Shown: positions 46,025 to 53,937 of the stretch, piece after piece
How positions within the stretch are numbered: the first letter of the stretch is position 1
Layout of the letters: the number at the start of each line of letters is the position of its first letter
Assembly (NCBI GenBank): GCA_964575255.1
Contig: CAZNPZ010000005.1
Location: 45,063-109,062, forward strand
Reading direction: 5' to 3'
DNA from: JAEZHK01 sp964575255
Lineage (GTDB): Bacteria; Bacillota; Clostridia; Christensenellales; Aristaeellaceae
Length of the DNA stretch: 64,000 nucleotides
The notes under the pieces: model-generated
The model's input: only the letters and a program-made list of their open reading frames with translations
Told to the model about the DNA's origin: nothing
The model's database searches: none
Program-made: the position numbers and the translations under genes

Positions 46025-47770
46025 TTAATATTTCTCGCGCTTGGCGTAGTGGGTGTGCAGCAGTTCGTGCGCCTTGTGGCTGTTGGGCTTCTCCAGGAAC
46101 TCGGCGTACAGTTTCTTGATGGACGGGTTCTCGTGGGACTTGCGGATGTTCTTTTCCGCGTCCTCACGGTACAGCGCCTTGGCGCGAAGCACGCGCGGGT
46201 CGGTCCTCTCGCGCTGTTCGACGGTCACGATCGGCTGGCCGCCGCCGTTGACGCAGCCGCCGGGGCAGCCCATGACCTCGATGAACGCATAATTCTTCTT
46301 GCCTTCGCGCACCTGGTCGAGCAGCATCCCGGCGAGGCCGGTGGAACTGACGACCGCGACGTTCAGCTTGGTGCCGTTTAAGTCAATGGTGGCTTCCTTG
46401 ACGCCCGCGATGCCGCGGACGGCGTTGAAGTCCACATCCTCCAAAGTCTTTCCGGTGACGGCCTCGTAGGCGGTGCGCAGCGCCGCTTCCATGACGCCGC
46501 CGGTCGCGCCGAAGATGACGCCCGCGCCGGTGGAATCGCCCAGCATGTCGTCAAAGTCGCCGTCGGGGAGGTTCGGGAAATCGATGCCGGCCTGCTTGAT
46601 CATGCGGCCAAGTTCGCGGGTGGTGATGACCACGTCCACGTCCGCGAGCCCGTCGTGGCCCAGTTCCGGCCGCGCGCGCTCGAACTTCTTGGCGGTGCAG
46701 GGCATGACCGACACGACCACGATCTTCTTGGGATCAATGCCGTTCTTCTGGGCGAAGTAGGACTTGATGATCGCGCCCTCCATCTCGTGCGGCGACTTGC
46801 AGGAGGAGAGGTTCGGGATAAAGTCGGGGTGGAAGGTTTCGCAGTACTTGATCCAGCCCGGCGAGCAGGAGGTGATCATCGGCAGGACGCCGCCGTTTGT
46901 GAGGCGGTCGATCAGCTCGTACGCTTCCTCCATGATGGTCAGGTCCGCCGCGAAGTCGGTGTCGAACACGCGGTCAAAGCCGAGGCGCCGGAGCGCGGTC
47001 GCCATCTTGCCGGTGACCGACGTACCCATCGGCATGCCGAACTCCTCGCCCAGCGCGGCGCGGACGGCGGGCGCGGGCTGCACGACCACGAACTTGTCCG
47101 GGTCGTTCAGCGCGTCCCAGACCTTCCCAGTATCGTCCTTTTCGGTCAAAGCGCCGGTGGGGCAGACCACGATGCACTGGCCGCAGTTGACGCAGGCGGT
47201 TGTGCCCAGCGGCATTTCCCAGGCGGATTCGACGGTGGTCTTGAAGCCGCGCTTGGTGGGGCCGATGACGCCGACGTTCTGGATCTTTTCGCAGACGGCG
47301 ACGCAGCGGCGGCACAAAACGCACTTGTTGTTGTTGCGGACGATCGACGGGGAAACCTCGTCGATCTTGTGATCGATCATCGAACCCGCAAAGCGGTTTT
47401 CGTCTTCCACGCCGTACTCGTTGCACAGGCCCTGCAGCTCGCAGTTGGTGGAGCGCACGCAGGACAGGCACTTCTTGTCATGGGTGGAGAGCAGAAGCTC
47501 CAGGTTGATTTTGCGGGCCTCGCGCACGGCGGGCGTGTTGGTTTTGACCTTCATGCCCTCCGAAACGGGCAGCACGCAGGCCGCGGACAGCGCGCGCGCG
47601 CCGGTGTCCACCACACACATGCGGCAGGCGCCGATTTCGTTGAGGCCGCTCAGATAGCAGAGCGTGGGAATGCGGATGCCCACCGACTTGGCGGCGTCCA
47701 GAACGCTCGTCCCCTCCGGAACGGAGACGCTCACGCCGTCGATCGACAGATTGATCATTTTGGTGTCCAT
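46025..47770 (-). CDS. hndD: [FeFe]-hydrogenase catalytic subunit, HndD/HydA type
   Basis: The subunit makes H2 at the H-cluster. The 581-residue product has an N-terminal [2Fe-2S] domain (LCYLSGLNEIGACRMCVV), a His/Cys cluster in H-D-K-K-C-L-S-C, two [4Fe-4S] motifs (CVLCRRCVAVC and CVNCGQCIVVCP), and the H-cluster motifs T-S-C-S-P-G-W, M-P-C-T-A-K-K-F-E and E-V-M-G-C-P-G-G-C-V-N-G-G-G-Q-P. The C-terminal small-subunit-like segment ends with HKAHELLHTHY. All cluster cysteines are present. It is the last gene of a five-gene operon and starts 12 nt after hndC. Confidence 0.95.
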   Translation of the reverse strand: MDTKMINLSIDGVSVSVPEGTSVLDAAKSVGIRIPTLCYLSGLNEIGACRMCVVDTGARALSAACVLPVSEGMKVKTNTPAVREARKINLELLLSTHDKKCLSCVRSTNCELQGLCNEYGVEDENRFAGSMIDHKIDEVSPSIVRNNNKCVLCRRCVAVCEKIQNVGVIGPTKRGFKTTVESAWEMPLGTTACVNCGQCIVVCPTGALTEKDDTGKVWDALNDPDKFVVVQPAPAVRAALGEEFGMPMGTSVTGKMATALRRLGFDRVFDTDFAADLTIMEEAYELIDRLTNGGVLPMITSCSPGWIKYCETFHPDFIPNLSSCKSPHEMEGAIIKSYFAQKNGIDPKKIVVVSVMPCTAKKFERARPELGHDGLADVDVVITTRELGRMIKQAGIDFPNLPDGDFDDMLGDSTGAGVIFGATGGVMEAALRTAYEAVTGKTLEDVDFNAVRGIAGVKEATIDLNGTKLNVAVVSSTGLAGMLLDQVREGKKNYAFIEVMGCPGGCVNGGGQPIVTVEQRERTDPRVLRAKALYREDAEKNIRKSHENPSIKKLYAEFLEKPNSHKAHELLHTHYAKREKY

Positions 47771-47782
47771 GGCGGCTCCTCC

Positions 47783-49579
47783 TTACTTTTTCGAGATCGC
47801 GCCGAACTTGCACTTTTCCATGCAGGCGCCGCACTTGATGCAGGTGCTCTGATTAATGAGGTGCTTCTCTTTCACCTTGCCGCTGATCGCGCCGACCGGG
47901 CAGACGCGGGCGCACAGGGTGCAGCCGACGCACTTGTTCGGGTCGATCTCGTAGCTGAGCAGCTTCTGGCACACGTGCGCCGGGCAGCGCTTTTCGTAGA
48001 TGTGCGCCTCGTACTCATTGCGGAAGTAGCGGATCGTGGAGAGCACCGGGTTGGGCGCGGTCTGGCCCAGGCCGCACAGCGCGGTGTTCTTGATGGAGTT
48101 GGCGAGCGACTCCAGCTTTTCGATGTCGCCCTCCTCGCCCTTGCCCTCGCAGATGCGGTCGAGAATCTCGAGCATCCGGCGGGTGCCGACGCGGCAGGGG
48201 GTGCACTTGCCGCAGCTCTCGTCCACCGTGAAGTCCAGGAAGAAGCGCGCGATGTCCACCATGCAGTTGTCCTCGTCCATGACGATCATGCCGCCGGAGC
48301 CCATCATGGAGCCGATCGCGAGCAGGTTGTCATAGTCGATCTCGGTGTCGAGGAGCGACGCCGGAATGCAGCCGCCGGAGGGGCCGCCGGTCTGCGCGGC
48401 TTTGAACGCCTTGCCGTTCGGGATGCCGCCGCCGATGTCAAAGATGATCTCGCGCAGCTTCGTGCCCATCGGGACTTCGACGAGGCCGGTGTTGTTGATC
48501 TTACCGCCCAGCGCGAACACCTTTGTGCCCTTGGAGCGCTCGGTGCCCATCGAGGAGAACCACTCCGCGCCGTTCAGGATGATCTGGCACACGTTGGCGT
48601 AGGTCTCGACGTTGTTCAGGATGGTCGGCTTTCCAAACAGACCCTTGACCGCCGGGAACGGCGGGCGGGGGCGCGGCTCGCCGCGCTCGCCCTCGATGGA
48701 GGCCATCAGCGCGGTTTCCTCGCCGCAGACGAACGCGCCGGCGCCGAGGCGGATGTCGACGTCAAAATTGAAGCCCGTTCCAAAGATGTCCTTACCAAGC
48801 AAACCGTATTCACGCGCCTGGTCGATGGCGATTTTGAGGCGCTTGACCGCGATGGGGTACTCGGCGCGGACGTAGATATAGCCCTGGTCGGAGCCGATCG
48901 CGTAGCCCGCGATGGCCATCGCCTCCAGCACCGCGTGGGGGTCGCCCTCCAGCACCGAGCGGTCCATGAACGCGCCGGGGTCGCCCTCGTCGGCGTTGCA
49001 GCACACGTACTTCTGACCCTTGGGCTGCGCCGCCGCGAACGACCACTTGCGGCCGGTCGGGAAGCCCGCGCCGCCGCGGCCGCGGAGGCCTGAGCGGTTG
49101 ATGATGTCAATGACATCGGCGGGGGTCATCTCGGTCAGCACCTTGCACAGCGCCTTGTAGCCGTCAAAGGCGATGTACTCGTCGATGTTCTCCGGGTTGA
49201 TCACGCCGCAGTTGCGAAGTGCGACGCGTTTTTGCTTTTTGTAGAAATCCACGTCGTCCAGCGCCTTGACGCCGCCGGTGGGCTCCACCGACTCCTTGTA
49301 CAGAAGGCGGGTGACGATGCGGCCTTTGACCAAGTGCTCGGCGACGATTTCGTCCACGTCGGTGGGCTGAATGCGGCTGTAGAACGCGCCCTCCGGGTAG
49401 ATGATGACCACCGGGCCGACTTCGCACAGGCCGAAGCAACCGGTGCGCACAAGTTTGATTTCATGCTCCAGTTTGTTTTCGGCGATCAGCTTATTAAACC
49501 GATCATAGATCAGCGCGGATCCGGAAGACGTGCAGCCGGTGCCCCCGCAGATCAAAACGTGGGAACGGTACAGATCCAT
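47783..49579 (-). CDS. hndC: NADH-binding flavoprotein subunit of [FeFe]-hydrogenase (NuoF-like)
   Basis: The 598-residue product has an N-terminal thioredoxin-like [2Fe-2S] domain (GGTGCTSSGSALIYDRF), an FMN site (GLRGRGGAGFPTGRKW), an NADH site (GEETALMASIEGERGEPRPRPPFP), the [4Fe-4S] motif E-S-C-G-K-C-T-P-C-R-V-G-T, and a C-terminal 2[4Fe-4S] ferredoxin domain (C-V-G-C-T-L-C-A-R-V-C-P, C-I-K-C-G-A-C-M-E-K-C). This matches HydB/HndC of trimeric and tetrameric bifurcating hydrogenases. It is the likely site where NADH and ferredoxin electrons meet. Confidence 0.95.
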   Translation of the reverse strand: MDLYRSHVLICGGTGCTSSGSALIYDRFNKLIAENKLEHEIKLVRTGCFGLCEVGPVVIIYPEGAFYSRIQPTDVDEIVAEHLVKGRIVTRLLYKESVEPTGGVKALDDVDFYKKQKRVALRNCGVINPENIDEYIAFDGYKALCKVLTEMTPADVIDIINRSGLRGRGGAGFPTGRKWSFAAAQPKGQKYVCCNADEGDPGAFMDRSVLEGDPHAVLEAMAIAGYAIGSDQGYIYVRAEYPIAVKRLKIAIDQAREYGLLGKDIFGTGFNFDVDIRLGAGAFVCGEETALMASIEGERGEPRPRPPFPAVKGLFGKPTILNNVETYANVCQIILNGAEWFSSMGTERSKGTKVFALGGKINNTGLVEVPMGTKLREIIFDIGGGIPNGKAFKAAQTGGPSGGCIPASLLDTEIDYDNLLAIGSMMGSGGMIVMDEDNCMVDIARFFLDFTVDESCGKCTPCRVGTRRMLEILDRICEGKGEEGDIEKLESLANSIKNTALCGLGQTAPNPVLSTIRYFRNEYEAHIYEKRCPAHVCQKLLSYEIDPNKCVGCTLCARVCPVGAISGKVKEKHLINQSTCIKCGACMEKCKFGAISKK

Positions 49580-49606
49580 TGGTAATTCCTCCTCAATCCT
49601 GCGCGT

Positions 49607-49972
49607 TTATTCGGCCGCGCCGATGGTATACTCGTCGACAGGCTTTCCGTTTACGATGTGCTCCGCCACGATACGCGGCACCATATCCGGCTTGACCTTG
49701 ACGTAGGTGACTTTTTCCTGGCCGGGCAGCGTGACTTCGACCATCGGCTCCAGGCGGCACATGCCGATGCAGCCGGTCTGCGCCACGGTGACGTCCAGCA
49801 GGTTGCGCTTGCCCACTTCGTCCAGGAACGCCAGCATGACCGGCCTCGCGCCGGCCGCGATGCCGCAGGTGGCCATGCCGACAACCACGCGGGTGCCCTG
49901 GTGTTCGCGCCTCAGGTTGACCTGATCGAGCGTCTTCTGACGGATGGCCTCCAGTTCGGCTAGGGATTTCAT
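49607..49972 (-). CDS. hndB: Thioredoxin-like [2Fe-2S] subunit, HndB-like
   Basis: The 121-residue product has Cys residues in V-G-M-A-T-C-G-I-A-A-G-A and in Q-T-G-C-I-G-M-C-R-L-E-P, the four-Cys thioredoxin-like ferredoxin pattern of HndB. GGAGGTG lies 6 nt before ATG 49972, which is preferred to the upstream TTG. It probably passes electrons between the NADH subunit and other clusters. It sits between the GHKL gene and hndC. Confidence 0.88.
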   Translation of the reverse strand: MKSLAELEAIRQKTLDQVNLRREHQGTRVVVGMATCGIAAGARPVMLAFLDEVGKRNLLDVTVAQTGCIGMCRLEPMVEVTLPGQEKVTYVKVKPDMVPRIVAEHIVNGKPVDEYTIGAAE

Positions 49973-50004
49973 ATTTGACACCTCCAAAAGTGTTGATGAA
50001 TGTT

Positions 50005-50553
50005 CTAAATAGGGTCGACGCTTTGGATGCCTTCGTCCAGGTACTCGCTCAGCCAGGCGTTGACCTCGGCCCCTGCAAGCGGCATCCCGCCCAGCGCTTC
50101 GCGGATCGGCCGGGTGTCAAACGCGAACGCGCGTCCGTCCACCCGATAGGAAAGCACGAAATCCGGCGTTTCCGGGTTTCCCGCCACCAGCGTCAAAACG
50201 GTGCCCTTCAGGTCGCCCAGCGGCGGAAGATCCACGTGGGATGCCCTGAACGTCGCTGTGAGCAGGGTTCCCCTGCCCTTTTCGGACGAAAGGCGGAACG
50301 TGCCGCCGCACATCAGCGCGCACTGCTTGAACATCGGAATGCCCAGGCCCACCTTCCGGGTCGTTCTCGTGGTCTCAAACGGGCTTTCGACGCGCCGGAG
50401 CAGCGCCTCGTCCATCCCGCAGCCGTCGTCCTCGATCGAAATGGTCAGCTCGTCCGAAGCGGTGTCCAGGATCACGGTGATGGTCACCAGTTTCGCGCCC
50501 GCCGCCACCGAGTTCTGAACCAGATCCAGAATGTGCAGCGCCAGTTCAAACAT
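50005..50553 (-). CDS. GHKL-type ATPase (histidine-kinase-like) within the hydrogenase operon
   Basis: The 182-residue product is an isolated ATP-binding domain with the N box (L-D-L-V-Q-N-S-V-A-A-G-A-K), G1 (E-D-D-G-C-G-M-D) and a G2-type VGLGIPMFKQCALMCGGTFRLSSEKGRGT. There is no phosphoacceptor His domain or sensor, and about 70 extra residues follow. No clear ribosome site precedes ATG 50553, which lies 6 nt past the hndA stop, so it is probably coupled. The same gene order is known in hydrogenase operons of other thermophilic and mesophilic Clostridia. Its role is unknown. Confidence 0.8.
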   Translation of the reverse strand: MFELALHILDLVQNSVAAGAKLVTITVILDTASDELTISIEDDGCGMDEALLRRVESPFETTRTTRKVGLGIPMFKQCALMCGGTFRLSSEKGRGTLLTATFRASHVDLPPLGDLKGTVLTLVAGNPETPDFVLSYRVDGRAFAFDTRPIREALGGMPLAGAEVNAWLSEYLDEGIQSVDPI

Positions 50554-50559
50554 CGGTTT

Positions 50560-51039
50560 TTACATCGCCTGGTACTTTTCGATGATGGCCGGGAGATCCT
50601 CCGGCACGAGGCGGCCGTATACGTCGTCGTTGATCATGATGACCGGCGCGAGGCCGCAGCAGCCCAGGCACCGGGTGTCCTTGAGGGTAAAGCGGCCGTC
50701 CTCCGTGGTTTTGCCGGCGGGGACTTTCAAAAGGGAGATCAGTTTGTCCATGATCGCCTTCGCGCCCCGGACGTAGCACGCGGTGCCCAGGCAAACGCCC
50801 ACCACGAAGCGGCCCCGCGGCTCCAGCGCGAACTGGGAATAGAAAGTCGCCACGCCGTACACTTCGCTGAGCGTCACGCCCAGCCCGTCGGCGATGTGAA
50901 TCTGCACTTCCTTGGGCACGTAGCCGTACAGTTCCTGAGCACTTTGAAGCGTCCGCATCACCGCGCCCCGCTGGCCTTTGTTTTCGGAAATGATTTCGTC
51001 CAACTCGGCCAGTTTTCCCTTGTTTTCGAGAAGCGACAT
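50560..51039 (-). CDS. hndA: NuoE-like [2Fe-2S] subunit of [FeFe]-hydrogenase
   Basis: The 159-residue product has the NuoE/HydC fold: helical N-terminus (LQSAQELYGYVPKEVQIHIAD, EVYGVATFYSQFALEPRG) and four cysteines in V-C-L-G-T-A-C-Y-V-R-G and T-R-C-L-G-C-C-G-L-A-P-V-I. It transfers electrons in the NADH arm of the complex. GGGAGGT precedes the ATG. It is the first gene of the operon. Confidence 0.94.
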   Translation of the reverse strand: MSLLENKGKLAELDEIISENKGQRGAVMRTLQSAQELYGYVPKEVQIHIADGLGVTLSEVYGVATFYSQFALEPRGRFVVGVCLGTACYVRGAKAIMDKLISLLKVPAGKTTEDGRFTLKDTRCLGCCGLAPVIMINDDVYGRLVPEDLPAIIEKYQAM

Positions 51040-51109
51040 GGGTTAAGAACCTCCCTTGCTGTTATCAGGGCCACCGGAAAAATGGCCTTACGGAAAACCA
51101 CCAAACGAC

Positions 51110-51139
51110 ATTGTATCACAAACCCACGCGCATGCGCAA
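51110..51139 (-). promoter_or_regulatory. Promoter of the hydrogenase operon
   Basis: On the minus strand TTGCGC (51134-51139), 18-nt spacer, TACAAT (51110-51115), with a TG extended element near the -10. It is about 70 nt before ATG 51039. Confidence 0.6.
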
Positions 51140-51920
51140 TCATTCAGGTGGCGAATAAGTAAATTTATACTTAAAAGAATAAGAAAAATTAACGACACGG
51201 CCAGTTTCCGCGGGCATTTTTTGAATTTCTGTGAATCTCCGGAAATGGTACCGGACAGTGCCGGGGGTGTCCGCCGGGCGCCGTCGGGTCGCCGGCAGGA
51301 TTCGATGAAGACCCGCGCGCGATCCCGCCGATCGGAACCAAACGCGGCTGTCCGCGCTTGGCTGACCAGTAATTTTTTATGGCTAAAAAAACCGGATGTT
51401 CCTGTCGGGCTGTCAGCCCGGAACGGGCTGACGCGAACGCGCCGGCCGTGTAACCGAAAACCACGAGAAAAGCGGTCTGAAAGGTTACGTAATCCATTTT
51501 TATCCTGTCCCCGCTACTCGGCGGAACCCAGAAACCCAGCAAATTCAAGGGTTTCGTAAGTAACAAAATGGTTACATGATCAAAACTCATGTAACCATTG
51601 ATTTCTTGATTCTGTTTGCGAGCGCTGGATCCACTCAAAAAGACACTGTAAGCAGTATACCGCGATGCGGGCGATCCGTCAATAGAAAAATCGACAAAAT
51701 TCAGAAAAACATTTGCCGGTTTGCCGCAATCAATCCCAAACACACTGAGAAAAACGTCAATTTGCATAGGACTATCTGCGTGTATATAGTATGTTCATCG
51801 TTGAAATCGCACAGAATAGACAAAAAATATCGGTTCCGGGCATGTATTCCACATGTGGCGCGCGGCTTCCTGTTATGATATAGTGTATGTCGGTGAATCT
51901 TGCGTTGGGGGGAGTAAGGG
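51140..51920. other. 780-bp intergenic region with inverted GGTTAC motifs
   Basis: No convincing gene is present between the divergent hydrogenase operon and the Na+-pump gene. GTAACC occurs at 51450-51455 and 51591-51596 and GGTTAC at 51483-51488 and 51570-51575, forming two nested inverted pairs. The second pair is the core of a perfect 13-bp stem, AATGGTTACATGA (51567-51579) with TCATGTAACCATT (51587-51599). DNA is AT-richer near 51150-51200 and 51600-51850. TATGAT at 51874-51879 may be a -10 for the next gene. Confidence 0.6.
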
Positions 51921-53117
51921 ATGCAAACCTTGCTGACCAGTCTATTTAGCGGTGTCCTTTTCCTGGGTACGGTGAGCGGCGTCAAGATGCTCGTCATGCT
52001 GGCGATTGCCGGCGTGCTGATCTATCTTGCGATTGCGAAGGACTACGAGCCGTCGCTGCTTCTGCCGATTGGCTTCGGCGCGATTTTGGCCAACCTGCCG
52101 CCGCTGATCGCGGGCGGCGCGTCCGCGGCGCTGGGCGAAGAAGGCTTTCTGACCATCCTCTACAAAGCCGGCATCGCCAACGAGCTGTTTCCGATCCTGA
52201 TCTTCATCGCCATCGGCGCGATGTGCGACTTCTCGCCGCTTCTGAAGGATCCGTCGATGATCTTCTTCGGCGCGGCGGCGCAGTTTGGCATTTTCTTCAC
52301 CTTCCTGATCGCGCTGTTCACGGTCGGCCCGATCTTCGGCGAGACCGACCCGCACATGATCGCCAAGATCTCTGCGGCCATCGGCATCATCGGCGCGGCG
52401 GACGGTCCGACGACTTTGTATGTCGCCAACTATTTTGACCTTGCGAAATACGTGGCGCCGATTTCGGTGGCGGCGTACAGCTACATGTCGCTCGTTCCGA
52501 TCATCCAGCCGCCGGTCATCCGCGCGCTGACGACCAAGGCCGAGCGCCAGATCCGCATGACCTACCCGACCGGCGAGAACAACGTTTCGCAGGTCACCTT
52601 GGTGCTTCTGCCCATTGTGGTTACAATCGTGGCGGGCATCATCGTCCCGATGAGCGTGCCGCTGGTCGGCTCCCTGATGTTCGGCAACCTCATCCGCGCC
52701 TGCGGCGTGCTGGAGCGCCTGAACCAGACCGCGCAGAAGGAACTGGCCAGCCTGGTCACGATCCTTCTGGGCCTCACCATCGGCTCCACGATGGTGGCGG
52801 AAAACTTCCTGCGCTGGGATACGCTGCTCATCATGAGCCTGGGCCTTCTGGCCTTTGTGTTTGACACCGCGGGCGGCGTGCTGTTTGCCAAGTTCCTGAA
52901 CCTCTTCCGCAAGGAAAAGATCAACCCGATGATCGGCGCGGCGGGCATTTCGGCGTTCCCGATGAGCGCGCGCGTCATCCAGAAGATGGCCAAGGAGGAC
53001 GATCCCTACAACTTCGTGCTCATGCAGGCGATCAGCGCCAACGTGTCCGGCCAGATCGGTTCGATCGTCGCAGGTTCGGTGCTGATCACACTGGTCAGCA
53101 TGATGATCGGCAAATAG
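51921..53117 (+). CDS. Sodium-translocating decarboxylase beta subunit (OadB/GcdB/MmdB family)
   Basis: The 398-residue product is the membrane carboxybiotin decarboxylase that pumps Na+ out. About ten spans are visible. Family hallmarks are LLLPIGFGAILANLPP, the conserved acidic-serine region F-I-A-I-G-A-M-C-D-F-S-P-L-L, AISAAIGIIGAADGPTTLYVA with its essential Asp and DG, and the C-terminal MIGAAGISAFPMSARVIQK. No alpha (carboxyltransferase) or biotin carrier gene is nearby. It is followed 12 nt later by a 40-residue membrane protein. Confidence 0.92.
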   Translation: MQTLLTSLFSGVLFLGTVSGVKMLVMLAIAGVLIYLAIAKDYEPSLLLPIGFGAILANLPPLIAGGASAALGEEGFLTILYKAGIANELFPILIFIAIGAMCDFSPLLKDPSMIFFGAAAQFGIFFTFLIALFTVGPIFGETDPHMIAKISAAIGIIGAADGPTTLYVANYFDLAKYVAPISVAAYSYMSLVPIIQPPVIRALTTKAERQIRMTYPTGENNVSQVTLVLLPIVVTIVAGIIVPMSVPLVGSLMFGNLIRACGVLERLNQTAQKELASLVTILLGLTIGSTMVAENFLRWDTLLIMSLGLLAFVFDTAGGVLFAKFLNLFRKEKINPMIGAAGISAFPMSARVIQKMAKEDDPYNFVLMQAISANVSGQIGSIVAGSVLITLVSMMIGK

Positions 53118-53129
53118 GAGGGAAAGCAC

Positions 53130-53252
53130 ATGTTTGCATCGATGCCCAACTTCGAAAGCGGCCCGATCGTCGCGGTCGTGGGTCTGCTCTGCACGTTCCT
53201 CGTGCTGGTGCTCGTGTTCATCATGATCAAGCTGCTCAAGAAGATCAAGTAA
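53130..53252 (+). CDS. Small OadG-like (gamma subunit) membrane protein
   Basis: The 40-residue product has a short N-terminus (MFASMPNFESGP), one hydrophobic helix (IVAVVGLLCTFLVLVLVFIMI) and a basic tail (KLLKKIK). That is the shape of the OadG/gamma subunit helix of Na+-pump decarboxylases, and the gene starts 12 nt after the beta subunit with GGAGGG 7 nt before its ATG. The usual C-terminal zinc/biotin-docking tail is absent. It is probably the partner that stabilises the beta subunit. Confidence 0.75.
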   Translation: MFASMPNFESGPIVAVVGLLCTFLVLVLVFIMIKLLKKIK

Positions 53253-53290
53253 TCCAGCGCTTCGCGTCCATGATCCCTTAACGTCGGTAC

Positions 53291-53322
53291 GCCGCGGATC
53301 GCATGTGATCCGCGGCTTCTTC
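53291..53322 (+). terminator. Terminator after the Na+-pump genes
   Basis: GCCGCGGATC (53291-53300) pairs with GATCCGCGGC (53307-53316), followed by TTCTTC. Confidence 0.75.
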
Positions 53323-53388
53323 ATCTCGACAAACCCGTTGGCGTGCGCCTCAGGTCATGTCAAAAAACGCACAATTCGCGCCCTGCGA

Positions 53389-53417
53389 TTGACAGGCCAA
53401 TTGGGCTATGCTATAGT
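53389..53417 (+). promoter_or_regulatory. Promoter of the small secreted protein/M1-like/ROK kinase genes
   Basis: TTGACA (53389-53394), 17-nt spacer, TATAGT (53412-53417) with an extended TGC just before it, about 35 nt before ATG 53453. Confidence 0.88.
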
Positions 53418-53452
53418 CAGTGCATGTTTTTACAACCACCGGGAGGAATCCG

Positions 53453-53920
53453 ATGCGAACCAAATTCCTGTGTCTTGCCCTTTTGATCCTGCTCGCGACC
53501 CCGGCGTTTGCCGAGACCTTGAACGTGAACGGCGCGTTCACCATCACGCTGCCCGACGACATGAAGGCTGCGGAAATGTCTGATGAGAATGTGGCCGACG
53601 GCCTTCTTCTGAATATGCAAAGCGATTCGATGCGCGCCGTCGCCTACGTCTATGAACCGGATCCGGCCTATACCCCGACGCTGGACGAGATGTTTGAGAA
53701 CTATCTGGCCGACCAGCAGGATGGGTTTTACACGAATGTCGCCATCGAGGACATCCACGGCACCCGCATGATCGTCTACGGCATCGATGAGAATACCATC
53801 GGCGCGATCACCGTCGTGTCGGGCGGGTATACCTATGAATTCATCATGATGTGCGATCTGGACAGCGCGCACGAAGCGGCAAAGGCGGCCATCGAGTCCA
53901 TCACGGCCGCCGCCGCGTAG
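53453..53920 (+). CDS. Small secreted protein, paralogue of 18873-19526
   Basis: The 155-residue product starts at ATG 53453, with GGGAGGA upstream, and has a signal peptide (MRTKFLCLALLILLATPAFA). The mature part has FTITLPDDMKAAEM, DGLLLNMQSDSMRAVAYVYE, T-R-M-I-V-Y-G-I-D-E-N-T-I-G-A-I-T-V-V and SAHEAAKAAIESI. The order of these motifs matches the C-terminal domain of the other secreted protein in this window. It probably lies in one operon with the M1-like gene 17 nt downstream. Confidence 0.78.
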   Translation: MRTKFLCLALLILLATPAFAETLNVNGAFTITLPDDMKAAEMSDENVADGLLLNMQSDSMRAVAYVYEPDPAYTPTLDEMFENYLADQQDGFYTNVAIEDIHGTRMIVYGIDENTIGAITVVSGGYTYEFIMMCDLDSAHEAAKAAIESITAAAA

Positions 53921-53937
53921 CGAAGGGAGGTGGTTTG

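Noticed and set aside
46655..49093. Long open frame (over 800 codons) on the plus strand
   Set aside because: It is antisense to hndD and hndC, is His/Arg/Ala-rich in the way of GC-rich shadow frames, lacks a ribosome site, and resembles no protein.
51189..51767. 192-codon minus-strand frame in the region before the Na+-pump gene
   Set aside because: It has no ribosome site, no recognisable domain, and runs through the inverted repeats. A real gene cannot be excluded.
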